Source: Elysia chlorotica (Eukaryota > Mollusca > Gastropoda > Plakobranchidae). From it: a stretch of DNA of 64,000 nucleotides. Shown here piece after piece: positions 38,201 to 50,990 of this stretch. Under the pieces are notes generated by a model. It made no database searches. It saw nothing but the letters and a program-made list of their open reading frames with translations, and was not told the DNA's origin. Each line of letters opens with the position of its first letter. Positions within the stretch are counted from its first letter, which is position 1. The position numbers and the translations under genes are program-made. The DNA lies in assembly GCA_003991915.1 (NCBI GenBank), contig RQTK01000942.1, positions 1 to 64,000 of the forward strand. Reading direction: 5' to 3'.

Positions 38201-41200
38201 ATAGTTAATGACAGCAGCAATATTCTACACAAGTCTCTTCCGAAGAAAAAGAAAAGCTCGTGAGTCAAAATCATAAATATATTTTTTGATTTTTGCTACA
38301 GCTTTTTCGATAAATGCACTGCTTTACATAAAATGAATGGTACAATTAAAAAAACAACAACATTATACATTGGAAGCTGAATGTAGGTGAAACATAATGC
38401 TTCGAACGAGTCACTTATCCATGTGAAGCAAAAGTGGAAAATTATAAGAAGTATTTTTCCTACACCTGTACAAGTAGAGAGGCTAAAACTGAGGGCATTA
38501 TTTGATATCTTATCATTTTACGTTAGAGCTTACAAAATTTTTTAGGCGTAATAGATAGATTGTAACTTTTATTTCAGTTCTTAAAAAATTAATAGATCAT
38601 GATGTACACATAATATTACTGCTGATGTTATCACGATAATGGAACTGATCATGTTATATATGTTATGTAGATACTAATATAACTGAAGCTGTTCATTTAA
38701 AATCTATCTAAAAAAAATGGTTTGGAAAAATACTTCTCAAAGAAAAAAGTTTATGATGAAATTACAGAACATAGCAACAATGAGGTGGCTGGGTAGCGGA
38801 TGGGTGAGGCATATGTGGTTGTAATTTGTATCAAGTCCTGCCGCGGGTAGGCGGTGGTGGTGGCAGACCTTCTCTCCGTTGCAAAAAAAAAATGTTTTGG
38901 CTGTGCATCAGAGAATGAAAATCCCGAGCCAATCACAAGACACGATACAAGTGTGGACAGAGAGCCGGAAGCTCTAGTCAGTCAGAATCAAACAACAGGT
39001 GGGGGCAGGTCAGGATGGGTGAAGGAGGGGGAGAGGGTGGCAGCCGCAACCAATCAGAAATACTTGAAGTCACCTCTGCGCGACACACCGCGTCGGGAGG
39101 AGTTGTCATCGATGTAGTTGTCCGAGCGGTACGACATTGGGGGGAGACCTCCTCCGTTAGTCAGGCCCCGGTCACTGTGAGGGGGGTAGTGCTCAAGCTG
39201 TGGACACAGATGGACACACAACACAGGTCAGTTCTGCAATCAAAAAAACAGCTGCTGCTATCTATTAGAACTATCCCTTCTCTAGGAGGTGTGCAAGCAG
39301 CAGACTAGAAAAAAAAAGCTACAAAACATAAAAAAAAAAAAACAATTAAAGTAAATAAAACTACAATGGGCGCTAAAATTTACCATCAATAATTTGATTC
39401 TTTTGAAAAAAAAATTTCTCATTTCTATGGAGGAATTAAAAATATTTGATAAATTTTCTATATCAATCTCCTGACATCATTACTGAAAATGTTGAACAAT
39501 AGCATCCTTTCTAAGTACGTAGTAAAAGCATGGAGTAAAAACTATTAAAATAATGTTGATTTTTATTGATACCCATAGGGCTGTTAATTGCTTGAACCAG
39601 TTAGGAAAAAGAGATATGAACCTATCAGCCATAACCATGCAATCTTGCAACCCTGATTGTTTTTGCTTCTACCATCTTCTATACCAGCAGGACTGACAGC
39701 TCAAATTGCTCACAATTTTTGAGCCCCTTTTAGTTAGGGCCGACCTCTAGGCAACAAATAGTATAACTATATGGGCCTTAACAACTTGTGCTGAAAGCCT
39801 TGCTGGTATAGAAGTTGATGGCTTCAACCGAAGAGTGCATGGTGAAACTCTTCCATTTGAGGCCTTGTTTGGACCAGTCTTCACATAGTCTTGATGCAAA
39901 AGTGGCAGCATGCATTATTTATCCTCTCATGTTACTTGATGAAATACTGAGCTGCTTAGTCCAAGTTTTCTAAAACACTGTAGCTTCAAATTCAACAATT
40001 AATTCTTTCTTAACAACTACCTGTGTCTGCAGTTGAAGAGGCAAACTTATAAAACTTGCTAACTGTAAACAAAATGCCCACATAGATTAGAAATATTCTA
40101 AAACTCCTAGGTTGAAACCATTGTTTGACAGTGTCATACTTTTCCTCAGCTTTCTTACAGTGCTTATCTTGTGTATCAAATTAACCTTCTATTTTATTTT
40201 ATTTTCTGAGTCTGCCGCTCTCTTCCCTACATACTGTCCTAGAGTAACACATGGAGTAAAAGGTAGCTTACAACTTGCCTTCATATTCAAATATCTTAAG
40301 AAAAGTTGTACGCTTTATCACATCGTTGTACTTACAAGCCACAGAGCTGACTCAGAAAGCACAGTTTGACACACTATCTAAGCAGCCTCAGGTGACCAGG
40401 CAATGCTGAGGTCGTTACCCCAAAGTATTAGCATGTACTAAGCTCAGACTTATCTTGGAATTGACACACTACTAAAATACTTGCCAGCAAAAATAAAAAA
40501 TATAATAATAAAAATATTGGCTCGCCAAAGTGAAAGGTTTTGCTAAGGATTTTAAGAATATTCTTTCTATAACTTATGAGAAATTAAATTAAAATATTTA
40601 TATAAAGAGTACACAGACATAAAATAATTAAAAGAGAGACAACATTTCTTGATAATCACACTTAACGTTAAATACTGAAAAGCAACATGAGAAAAGTGTC
40701 AATATATACCATACAAGGCAATACAGGAACCCAGTTTCAAGTGTTACTGACTAGAAGGACATAAAGATTAGATCCGTATAACAAAAGCCAGTGGGCTTAA
40801 ATACACATATATTGTTATTTGGAGAAGATCCCATGTTAACGAATAAGAAGGAAAAAAATAGGCACCCTAAGGAGAACCATTGAAATGTTATAGGCAAAGA
40901 ACAACGAGAGAAAAAGCTTGATGAAGAATAAAAGATGCAAAAAGTAAAATATAGAATAATTGTATACATTATCTATTTTTCAAGGAAGACCAGAATTAAA
41001 ACTTTTGCATTATTGAACTTATCTTTGGATTAAAAACAATAAACTTTATTTCTTCTTGAAATAAAAAACATGAACTATAAAAAAAAGAGAACAAAATTAA
41101 AAGCAGATAAAAAATTGAGCACATAAACACATAAAAAACTAATCTGTTATGAACATAAGAATGCCTTCGGAGATTAACAAAGATTGTACCATTGGAAGCA

Positions 41201-42438
41201 GTGCTCTTTTTTATACTTGATCTACAGTTTTCTTTCTTTTTCTTCCGTTACTGCTGAAACTTCATGGTTGAGGACTCCTCCGCGTTTTACACCTTATCTT
41301 ATTCTTAAAATCATCCACCATTTTTTTTTCTTTATCCCACCAAAAAGCAAGTTCCACCTTCTTAATATTGAATTGATGGACCAAAGTTTATGTAATATTG
41401 TTTATGTAAAAAGTTACAGATAGACATACAGAGAATATAAGAATTTAAGATGGCCTTGGATTGTGGGCAGCTGACATAGCTTGGAAAACCAAAGTGATAT
41501 AACAGAGATATAGGCCTTTAGTTGGTTCAACCAGATCAAATGAGGCAGATGGCTTTTTAAGTGCGAATCTACCTTAGTAATATTTAAGAACGAATTAATA
41601 CAACGGAAACTGATTGAAGCTCATTTGGCCCTGATCATAGCGTCACTGGGCAAGCTTGATGGCATATCTCAGATTTTTGCCATATCAACACTAGATCTTA
41701 TACTATAGAATATCAATAATATGTCAATTAGATCAGTAATGAGTATCCAACCCATGGTGAAGTTGAATTAATAAAATGCACAATATTCTTTTTTACATTT
41801 GCACCCCCCATCCCCCAATAATTGTTGAATGCATTTAAACTAGTTACATGACAAAATAATCAATTGATTTATTTCTCTTATAATTTTTTTTCTAAATAGT
41901 CCGATCCGCTAAATCGGGAAACGCATAATTGGGAAAGGTCCCGGAGAGCAGAATTTGTTCTACATAAATTGGGAAATATTGCTTTGCTAATCGAAAAAAA
42001 TATTTCACACATCAGTATTGAAGGGATGTGTTTATGACAAACCTAAAGTCGTTGTTGTCCTCCCTTTTCTTCTTTTTGCTCTTGTTCCTCTTCCTCTTTT
42101 CTTTCCTCTTCTCCTTTTCCTTTTCTTCCTCTCACCTTCCTGTCTTTATCTTTCTTACTCTCAACCCCTCTCCCCAACTCTCTATAAGTTATAAATATTC
42201 AGTATAAACTATGTACTTATACTGTAATTTTCACAAATTAAAGAGCTATATACGTGTTATGTGATGGGTACTAAAAGTACTTGACCAGCAAAATCAGTAA
42301 AACCTGGATCATCGAGAATAGACCCCTTCTGCTCAAATCTCCTGATTAAGCTGGTTCGACTGTACTACAAAAAAATGAGATATGCCATGGTCCTAGCTTA
42401 GTGACGATAATTTTATTGATCTGATGTTCATCGCCATA

Positions 42439-42469
<31 letters not shown>

Positions 42470-45400
42470 ACATAAATAACTTAAGAAGAAATGAGATAAT
42501 TTGATAACTAGCGAAGGTCGTTATTGTTAGTAGTTGCATCTGACTCATTCCCAATGGTTTTCAAGACGGTATAAGTGTCTGGATAACAACAAGTAATAGA
42601 TCAAGCCCTGTGCAATGATACAAAAAAAAAAATGTGGGAAAAGTTTGGACATGCAGGCAGCATGTCTTGCGTGGTAGAGGTTTACCTAAATAGTCATGGT
42701 AACATGGCTGTGAGGGGGGAGAAGGAGAGATAAATCCCCCCCACCTCAGTTTACGTCCTGCAGAAACAATGCGGAGGGAGAAGAAAGGTTCCATAATAAT
42801 TTTTATCATGAGTGAGTGAATTAGTTAGTGCGTGAGTGAGTGAGACTGTCAGAGAGAAAGAGAGAGGGGGAGACAGAGAGAGAGAGAGAGAGTGAAAGAG
42901 AGAGGGGGAGAGAAAGAGAGAGAAAGAGAGTTGAGTTGAGTTGAGTTGGTTTAACGTCCAACGTCAGCACTATTTAGACTATATTGTGGACAGGCCCCAC
43001 GACTGACTTATGACAATTAATGTGCTGCTTCACACGAGACAGGACGGGGATACCATGACTCCTGTCTCAGCCGGTCATATTATACCTACACCGACCCAAC
43101 CAGTCACAGGGGACAAAATCGGACAAATAAATCTGTCGATCGTGGAATTTGAACCTCGGAACTCCAGATCTGGAGACCAACGCTCTACCACTTGAGCCAG
43201 TTCGGCCCCAGAGAGATAGAGAGAGAGAAAGTGAGAGAGTGTGTGAGATATAGTGTGAAAGAGAGACAGAGAGATAGGAAAACAAACAAAGAGTGTGAGA
43301 TAGCGATAGATAGGTATATATAGTGAGGAAGATAGAGATTAAGAGAAAATTAATCAGAAAATAGGGTTAAAAGAACTGTACTCAATTCTAAAGGTACAGC
43401 AAACAAAAAGTGTTACATATTCAAACAATTGTTGGAAAATCAAAACTACTACAACTTATTAGCCACAGATTAGTATTAATTTGTTACATGAAAATTAACA
43501 CTATTTTGCTAACAGATAACATTAATTTTTTTTTTAAATACCTATATTGTACAAGCAAACAAAAAAATCCTCATTAAATTCAAAATGGAAAAAAAGAGGG
43601 TGAGATAGACAGAAAAAGATAGAGAAAGAAATATGAGGCAAGAGAAAGGAGGAAGAAAGCAGGGAGAGATAGACAGATGGAATGAGGGAGGATTAAGGAA
43701 ATATAGAAGGAAAGAGCCAGTGTGCTCCAACACTTATGTCTGTCTTCACAGCTGATACACAAAAAAAAAAAAATCATCGTTCAATTCAGAGATGATGAGA
43801 GATGAATCGACAGACGAGGGGAAGAAACATGGGAAAGAAAGAGTAAGGAGGGATAAAGGAAATATAGAAGGAAAGAGCCAGCAATGTAAAAGCTAGAGAG
43901 CAAACAAACACTGAGTGCTCAAACGCTTACATCTGTCTTAACAGCCTTCAGGATGGTGTAGGGAGCGAAGCCGACCTGGCCCTTGTGGTTGCGTAGTTTC
44001 CACCAGTTTCTGCTGTTGTCCAGAACCTGAACCAGGGAAGAAAAAAAAGACAAAGTATAATCGTTAATAAGCGTCCACGTTTTTCCTTGCAAATGGCATT
44101 CTGAGGAAGGTTTCTATTTCTTTGCCAGCCTCACTTTACTTTTGTGACAACGACATCAGAGCCTTAGCTATACAAGGCCCAGAAACATGTTTGTCCGTTC
44201 AAGGGATTGAACCCAGGACCTTCTCAGAGGCGATCGAAGCCGTAAGCATTAAACAAACACCACCCTCTTCTCTTGATTTACTACATTAAAAGGCCTCTAA
44301 AAGTTTGGATCCTGGTTTTAGACTATTATATGTACATGGTATCCAGCTCTAAACATCTATTCATTGGATGTAGAACCAGTTTTCATCTAGAACTTAGGTA
44401 GCCAGGGCTTACAAAATGTCCATACTAGGACTGATTTTATCCACAATGGTGTAAATTTCTAAAAATGGGTAAGAATTAGATATAAATGTCAGATAAGCAT
44501 TTTTTTTTTTCTTTTTGAGAAACTATATAAATGAATGCTTTATAAAAAATTTCATATAAGAAAAAAAATAAGTTGAAAGATGTAGAAAAGTTTTCTACGC
44601 AACAAACCAAAGCACAAAGTCTACCTATAATAATAAGATCAGTGCCAAAGCGCATCTCTCTGGGAGAGTTTGGCCAATCACTCACCTGAAGGATGTCTCC
44701 TTTCTGTACAGTGAGTTCTTTCTCATTCTTGCCCGTCCTTTCATGGGCTGCCTCGTAGATTCTGGCAGAGAAAGGGAAGGTTAGTTAACTCTCATCTTGA
44801 AACTACTCTATTGGTGTACTATAACAATCTTAATACTCTCAATACTTTAAAAGTTTATTGAATAATTTGTATACTCTTTTAGTTTACCTTGGTGATCTTG
44901 ATACTCCATGATTAGTTTACAAAATAACCTTCATACTCAATGAAAAGTCCTGCACTTTATATTTCTCAAATTTTGCTGACTGGAAAGACAACTTTACGTG
45001 AATCATAAACTGCCCACAACATTTCCACACATCTGCTATTCTTGGAAATGATTCTGTCTGTTAATATTCATTTTTTTCATCCGTTCCGTCTTCTTTAAAG
45101 TAAATTTCGCCATAATCAAAAACACAAAATGTATCAGTAGAGAGAGAAGCTTGTTATTTGTGTTGCTAACTTTATCAAGATATAAATGAATTTGATAGAG
45201 TGGACAGAGGAGAAGTGAAACGCTCAGTATTCACAAGCCAAAACAAATTTATCACCTTTGGTGCATCAATTGATGTAAAATCAAATAAAACACCTATGCA
45301 CAATGTGGAATAAAAGAAAACACCCCAACAATAGCCAAGACCTATAAAACAACTTACAAGACATTTCCCATGCTGCGTAGTTCCTCAAAGTAGGCAGCAT

Positions 45401-48400
45401 TGTCATCAACTTTAGGTTCCACTATAGCACGGGTGATATTGCTGTGAGGAAGGAAACCAGTGGAATAAGTAAGGGACAAGGAAGTTTTTATTTTCAAATA
45501 CAAATATATAATTTTTTGAAATGTTAAAAAAGAAAAAGAGAAAATACTGGAAAGCCCTTTATTATCTTCATGTTAGCTAGAAATATGAAATAATAAAATG
45601 TCTAATTTAAAAAAATGCACTTTAAGTGTCGAAGTATGCAGAAAATTCAAACTAAAATCTGAAGGCATTCTTAATTCTCTAACAGACCCTAAACCTAAAC
45701 AGATGTGTGTTGTATATCAAATGTGTGCGTGACACTTTATGTATCAAGAGCTTTTAATTCAAAACATTAAGGGTAAGGAATAATTATAAATAAACAGGCT
45801 TTGCAAATTTATTTTTAACGTGCACATTCAATTTAAATGAAAACAATTGTTTATCACATTATTTATTTTGTGGACAGTTATTGTGTAAAATCATGCACAA
45901 TAGAGTTAAAAATAGTGACAAGAAAATAAACAGTTAAAAAAAACATTAATAAAAAAAACTCGAAATTTACAATACTCAAAAGAAATCATTATTGTGATCA
46001 CAGCATATGACACACAGCAAACAGCTCAACAAAACCCTTACTCATAAGACAGTTTTGTAATATTGTGAAAATATCTAACGATACAAGAAGATATTGAGAA
46101 ATTACTGAGGAACACTACCATGATGAAAGAGATCCTTTTAGCCTTGTAGCGATATATGTGTTGCACTAGATACAAGTTACATCGGAGCTTTCACAATGGT
46201 AGAAAAAGGTAGAACTTTTCAAACCCACCCTACACAATTTTAATTTTGACTACTGAATAAAATCCACAAACATCAAATATACAATATTTTGATAGATATC
46301 AAAAGAAAAAAAAATCCCACTAAAAATACCCAAAGCAAAAGAAAACAATGCACATAATATCTAACGACTTGCATGCATGGGCATAAATATTGTGGAGTCT
46401 ATGACCCTCTCTAAGTACACCTGCCCCAATACATGATAAGCAAGAAAGAGAACAACTGGACAAATTCACTGGGCAACATGTGCATAATTATAGGAGTGTA
46501 ACTCTACTGGGATTTCAATTGTTTGATCAAATGGTTCTTAAAATCCTTCATATTACTTACATCTACACTTCACAAAAATCATTCCTTTAGTTCTCTGTAC
46601 ACCATTCTTATTAAGAGAGGCTATAATATGCAAGACTTTTTGATGCCTAGTTTCTCAAAGTTTGTGTGGGTTGCAACCATAAAAGTGTTGTGTTATTCAA
46701 TAACAAAACATGTTATTTAATCACAAAATATGTTATTTAACAATTAAAATATTGCTTTGTGTGTCAAAATCACAGAACTTTAAAAACTTCACAATCCCTA
46801 CCTGCCTAATAGGCAAATATTCGTGACTAAAAAGTTGTCTTGCAACTTAAGTGGGTCTGCTTTAAGCAAGTCAATATCCTATGACCTCATTTACCAACTT
46901 AGTTAAGATCTCAAATATAAATCTTCCAATGTGGTTGTTTGTGGGATCCTATGAGGAAAATAAATGTGCCTATCTGCTGGACTGGAATAAAAGCCCAATG
47001 ATACTGGCTACAGGAGAAGGGCTGCCCTTTCATATAGCTTTCAGAGCTTCTACCCATACACTTTAGAAACTTTAATGTCATAGCCATTGGTGTAGTAATA
47101 ATTATTCAGGAAAAGTTGTTACTGTCAACAGACAAGAAACGTTATAAGTTGTAATTCGTGTGTACTTGTAAGTAGAGAACAAACATGCTGGCACTACAGA
47201 GCAATACAACGTGAGAAAAGATAGTAGAGAGAGACGGGCAGAGAGTGGACCACTCCACAACATTGGCACTGTAAACTTCCGTTTTAAATCTTTTGCAGGT
47301 GAGGAGCTGAAGGCAATATTTGATTTGAAAAATAAAATAATCAATTTTCATTGCTGTTTTATTTTGTAATGTTCAGAGATGACACATCTCCAGTTTATAT
47401 CTGACACGGTAAAACAAAAGACTTTATCAAAATAAGAAAAAATGTGGCACCAATACACAAGATTCAGATTGGTTTTAGGAGGGCAACTTTGTACCTCAAG
47501 ATAATGGTATTAATTTTTTATAGTGATGGAGTGGTCACACAATCCGCCACACCGTAACAATAAACCTGGCTTTGTTTTCTTTCATGGAGTGTCTTTTCAC
47601 ATGATAAAACTGAAGACTTTATGATATCCTGTTATAATTTCCATCAAACTTAGTATCCTCAAAAGAAAAAAGAAAAAAAAAGGCATAACTTTATTAACAA
47701 AACAAATAGTTTAAAAAAAAATAATTATTTCAAGCTGTTTAGGATTCAGATAAATTTATTAAATCCTTGTCATTCTAGGTATAGGCCTCTTTACTTGCCT
47801 TTTTTGTGTCCTCTTTTTATTTTAACAAAATTTCCCACATTCTCGTAAACATTTCCATATTCTCTCTGATCTATAGTGTAGACATGTAGCCAATCTAAGC
47901 ATAATTTAGAGAACAAACCCGAACTGAAAGTTCAAAATTGACTAGACAGAGCAATTCACATCTCCAAAGGCAAACAAAGCCTGGTTATTGTTACAGTCCT
48001 GGTGACAATCCTCCCATCTGATGGGCTTATGGGAGGGGGGAGGGGGGAGTACCTTGCTTGGTGGGAATCTACATTAATTCAGTACAAAGTTTTCTGGGGT
48101 TTTCTTCTGTGGCTACCTGCGACATTGGCTGCAACTGCTGCAAACTAAACTTGCTAATACAAAAAACATAAGCTGATTAATTTTCAGATTCAATCAAAGA
48201 GATTGGGAGAAAAAACAACAACCAACAGCTTGCATCACTAATAATCACATCCCTGAAAGCACCTTTTATGATGGATTGGGTCTATGCAAAACTGGTAGTT
48301 TGTCCCCTTGCCTTCTAAAATTGTATTACACAAGGAGAAATTTAAAACATCTTTTGAAAAGAAAAACAGCAAATGAAGCCTTATTTTCTTCAAGAATGTT

Positions 48401-48780
48401 AAAAAAAGACTTTTGTTTGTACATTATAACTTCAATCTTACCAGAAATAACAACTTTATCATCCATCCAACAATATCTTTAATTTCCAGACTTTGGTTTT
48501 TTTATACAAAAAATAATTTAAAAAAAAAATGTAAAAAGCAACAACAACAATCAAAACAAGACAGCAACAATACTGTGACAACTGATTTCTAACAGCTGAG
48601 AAGTCAGAATCTTTAATTTGGAATGAGCAAAGACCTAGCAGCAATTTCTTTCTGATTTTGTAACACCCAAACTTAGATTGAACAAATACTTTTTCCAGGT
48701 TCTAACTAGTCAAAACAAAAATGTTCAGGTGCCTATAAAAGTTACCTCTAAAACTTGTAACTCATTTGAATATACTCAAA

Positions 48781-48866
<86 letters not shown>

Positions 48867-50951
48867 AGAGAGAGAGAGAGAGATATATAGAAGTTTTCAG
48901 AAAGGAGCCTAACCGATCTAACCCATGGGCCAAGGGCAGGGCGGGAGGGTTCTAGGGGGTCAGGGGGTCAGGGGTTGGGAGGTCAGATGAGGAGATTGAA
49001 GTCACCTTTCTGGGTGCGGCTTCTCTACTATCTCAGTAACAAAGTGGTGGCCAGAGGGGGGAGCTCTGCGGTGCAGGCGAGGGGAGAGACCGCTAGGCCC
49101 AGGCATAGGCTCAAAGCCGGCATGGCTGTTTGACTCAGACCTATCAAAGTCGTCGTCCATCCGCAGTGGGGGCCGGTCTTCGTCAGGGAAAGGCATGGGG
49201 CGCGGCGGTCCATGGCCCTGGAACCACACACACAAGGAAAGATAAGATAAGCTAAGGTAAGAAATACATTGTAAACTCCATAGAGCTAAATCATAAAAAA
49301 CTCTACAACTAAACTTCACAGTGGGCAATACATTGACATACTATTTTTGTTTACTTAACTCAATGTAGTCACATTGGGTACTCAACAGAGTCAGTTCAAT
49401 ACATCATTAAAAACCCCCACTACAACTAAACTTAACAGTGGACAATACATTGACATACTATTTTTGTTAACTTGACTCAATGTAGTCACATTGGATACTC
49501 AACAGAGTCAGTTCAATACATCATTAAGAAAAACAACACTATAACTAAACTTAACAGTGGACAATACATTGACAAATTATTTTTGTTTACTTGACTCAAT
49601 GCAGTCACATTGGGTACATAAATGTAAGCGGTGAGTGTAGACGTTTTAATTAAAAGATACAAAGCTGAAGTTATAAAATCTGCAATGCAAATTTTTTTAT
49701 TTTATCTGTATTGGTCCAAGAAATATGAAGTTTGGAAAATAAACAAAACAACTAAAAATAATGTGATTGCAAAAATCACTGCCACTCACTTTAGTTAATC
49801 CTTTTTGGGGAAATTGAAAGTCAAAGACTTAAAAGCTGTCATAAAAATACATATGTGTGAACCCAGATCTAGACTTTTTTACAACAGAGACTATGCAGCA
49901 TATATTTCTATGGCCCTATTGATCTGCTGGTCAATGGTTATAGACCACCTTTCATTTACGTCTTTTTAAACAATGTGTTTATACATAGATTGAGAATGCT
50001 TCCGTGTCAAAAGCCTTCGAATTTTTAAAACTTATGATCAAGAGCCTTGAACATGCATTGAAACAAAAGTATGAAAGTGACTAAACCAGTGCCTCTGTAG
50101 CAGTATAGGGTTCCATACACATTTTAAACCTCTAAAAACTACTATGCCTCTAAATTTTTTTACTAGCCTGTGCCAAATCTTACTACTGTGCCGAGAAAAA
50201 GTTTGAAGTTGGGATTTTTCTTCAGTAAATCAGTTACGATTAATACTTTAACTGATTCCTAAAATTCTTAGAGGAAAAAAGCACCCTCAAAGTTTTATGT
50301 CAATCTTAGTTTTAACTCAATCTTGGTCTTGTATGATAAGATAAGATAAGATAAGATAAGATAAGATAAGCCTTTATTATCCCAAAAGGACATTTTTATT
50401 GGTCGTACATTTATTATCCCAAAATGACATTTTTATTGGTCGTACAATAATACATGTTAAAAAGGCCAAGTTGAGATCCCAAACACACCCCATACGGCCA
50501 CAGTTGCAATAGAAGAAAAAAGAAAAAATGAGGAAATTACAAAGCCTCTGGGGGGGTTTTCATGCACGGGATGGGACAGGAACGATCGGACCGTCATGTC
50601 CTCCAGCAAGGGCGCTGCGGGCTGCCAGCCGTCGTAGAACTCGGGCACGTACGGAGGGATGGGGCCCATCCACTCATCCCTGGGGAACACAGGACAAGAC
50701 ACAAGAGCTTAGGGTAAGAATTTTAGTTAGTAGTTAAGGATTATCATTGTTAGTCCTTCATATGAAAGGGAATGAAAAGAGGCGGAGTATGGTGCCGGGA
50801 AGGCATAAAAAAAGAAAAATAGAGGTACAAAATTTTAAAAAAATTATCTTGTAGACGAAATCTTGTATTGAAAGACTGAGAGAAAATAGGAGGAAAGAGA
50901 CGGAGCCAGAGATGGAGAAAGAGAGAGAGAGAGAGAGGGAGAGAGAAAGCA

Positions 50952-50990
<39 letters not shown>

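Larger units (their letters stand above)
39198..43930 (-). other. EPS8: EPS8 intron
   Basis: AT-rich, with the best SINE copy (42940-43210), GA-rich tracts and an AAAT repeat (42438-42470). No exon seen. Confidence 0.65.
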
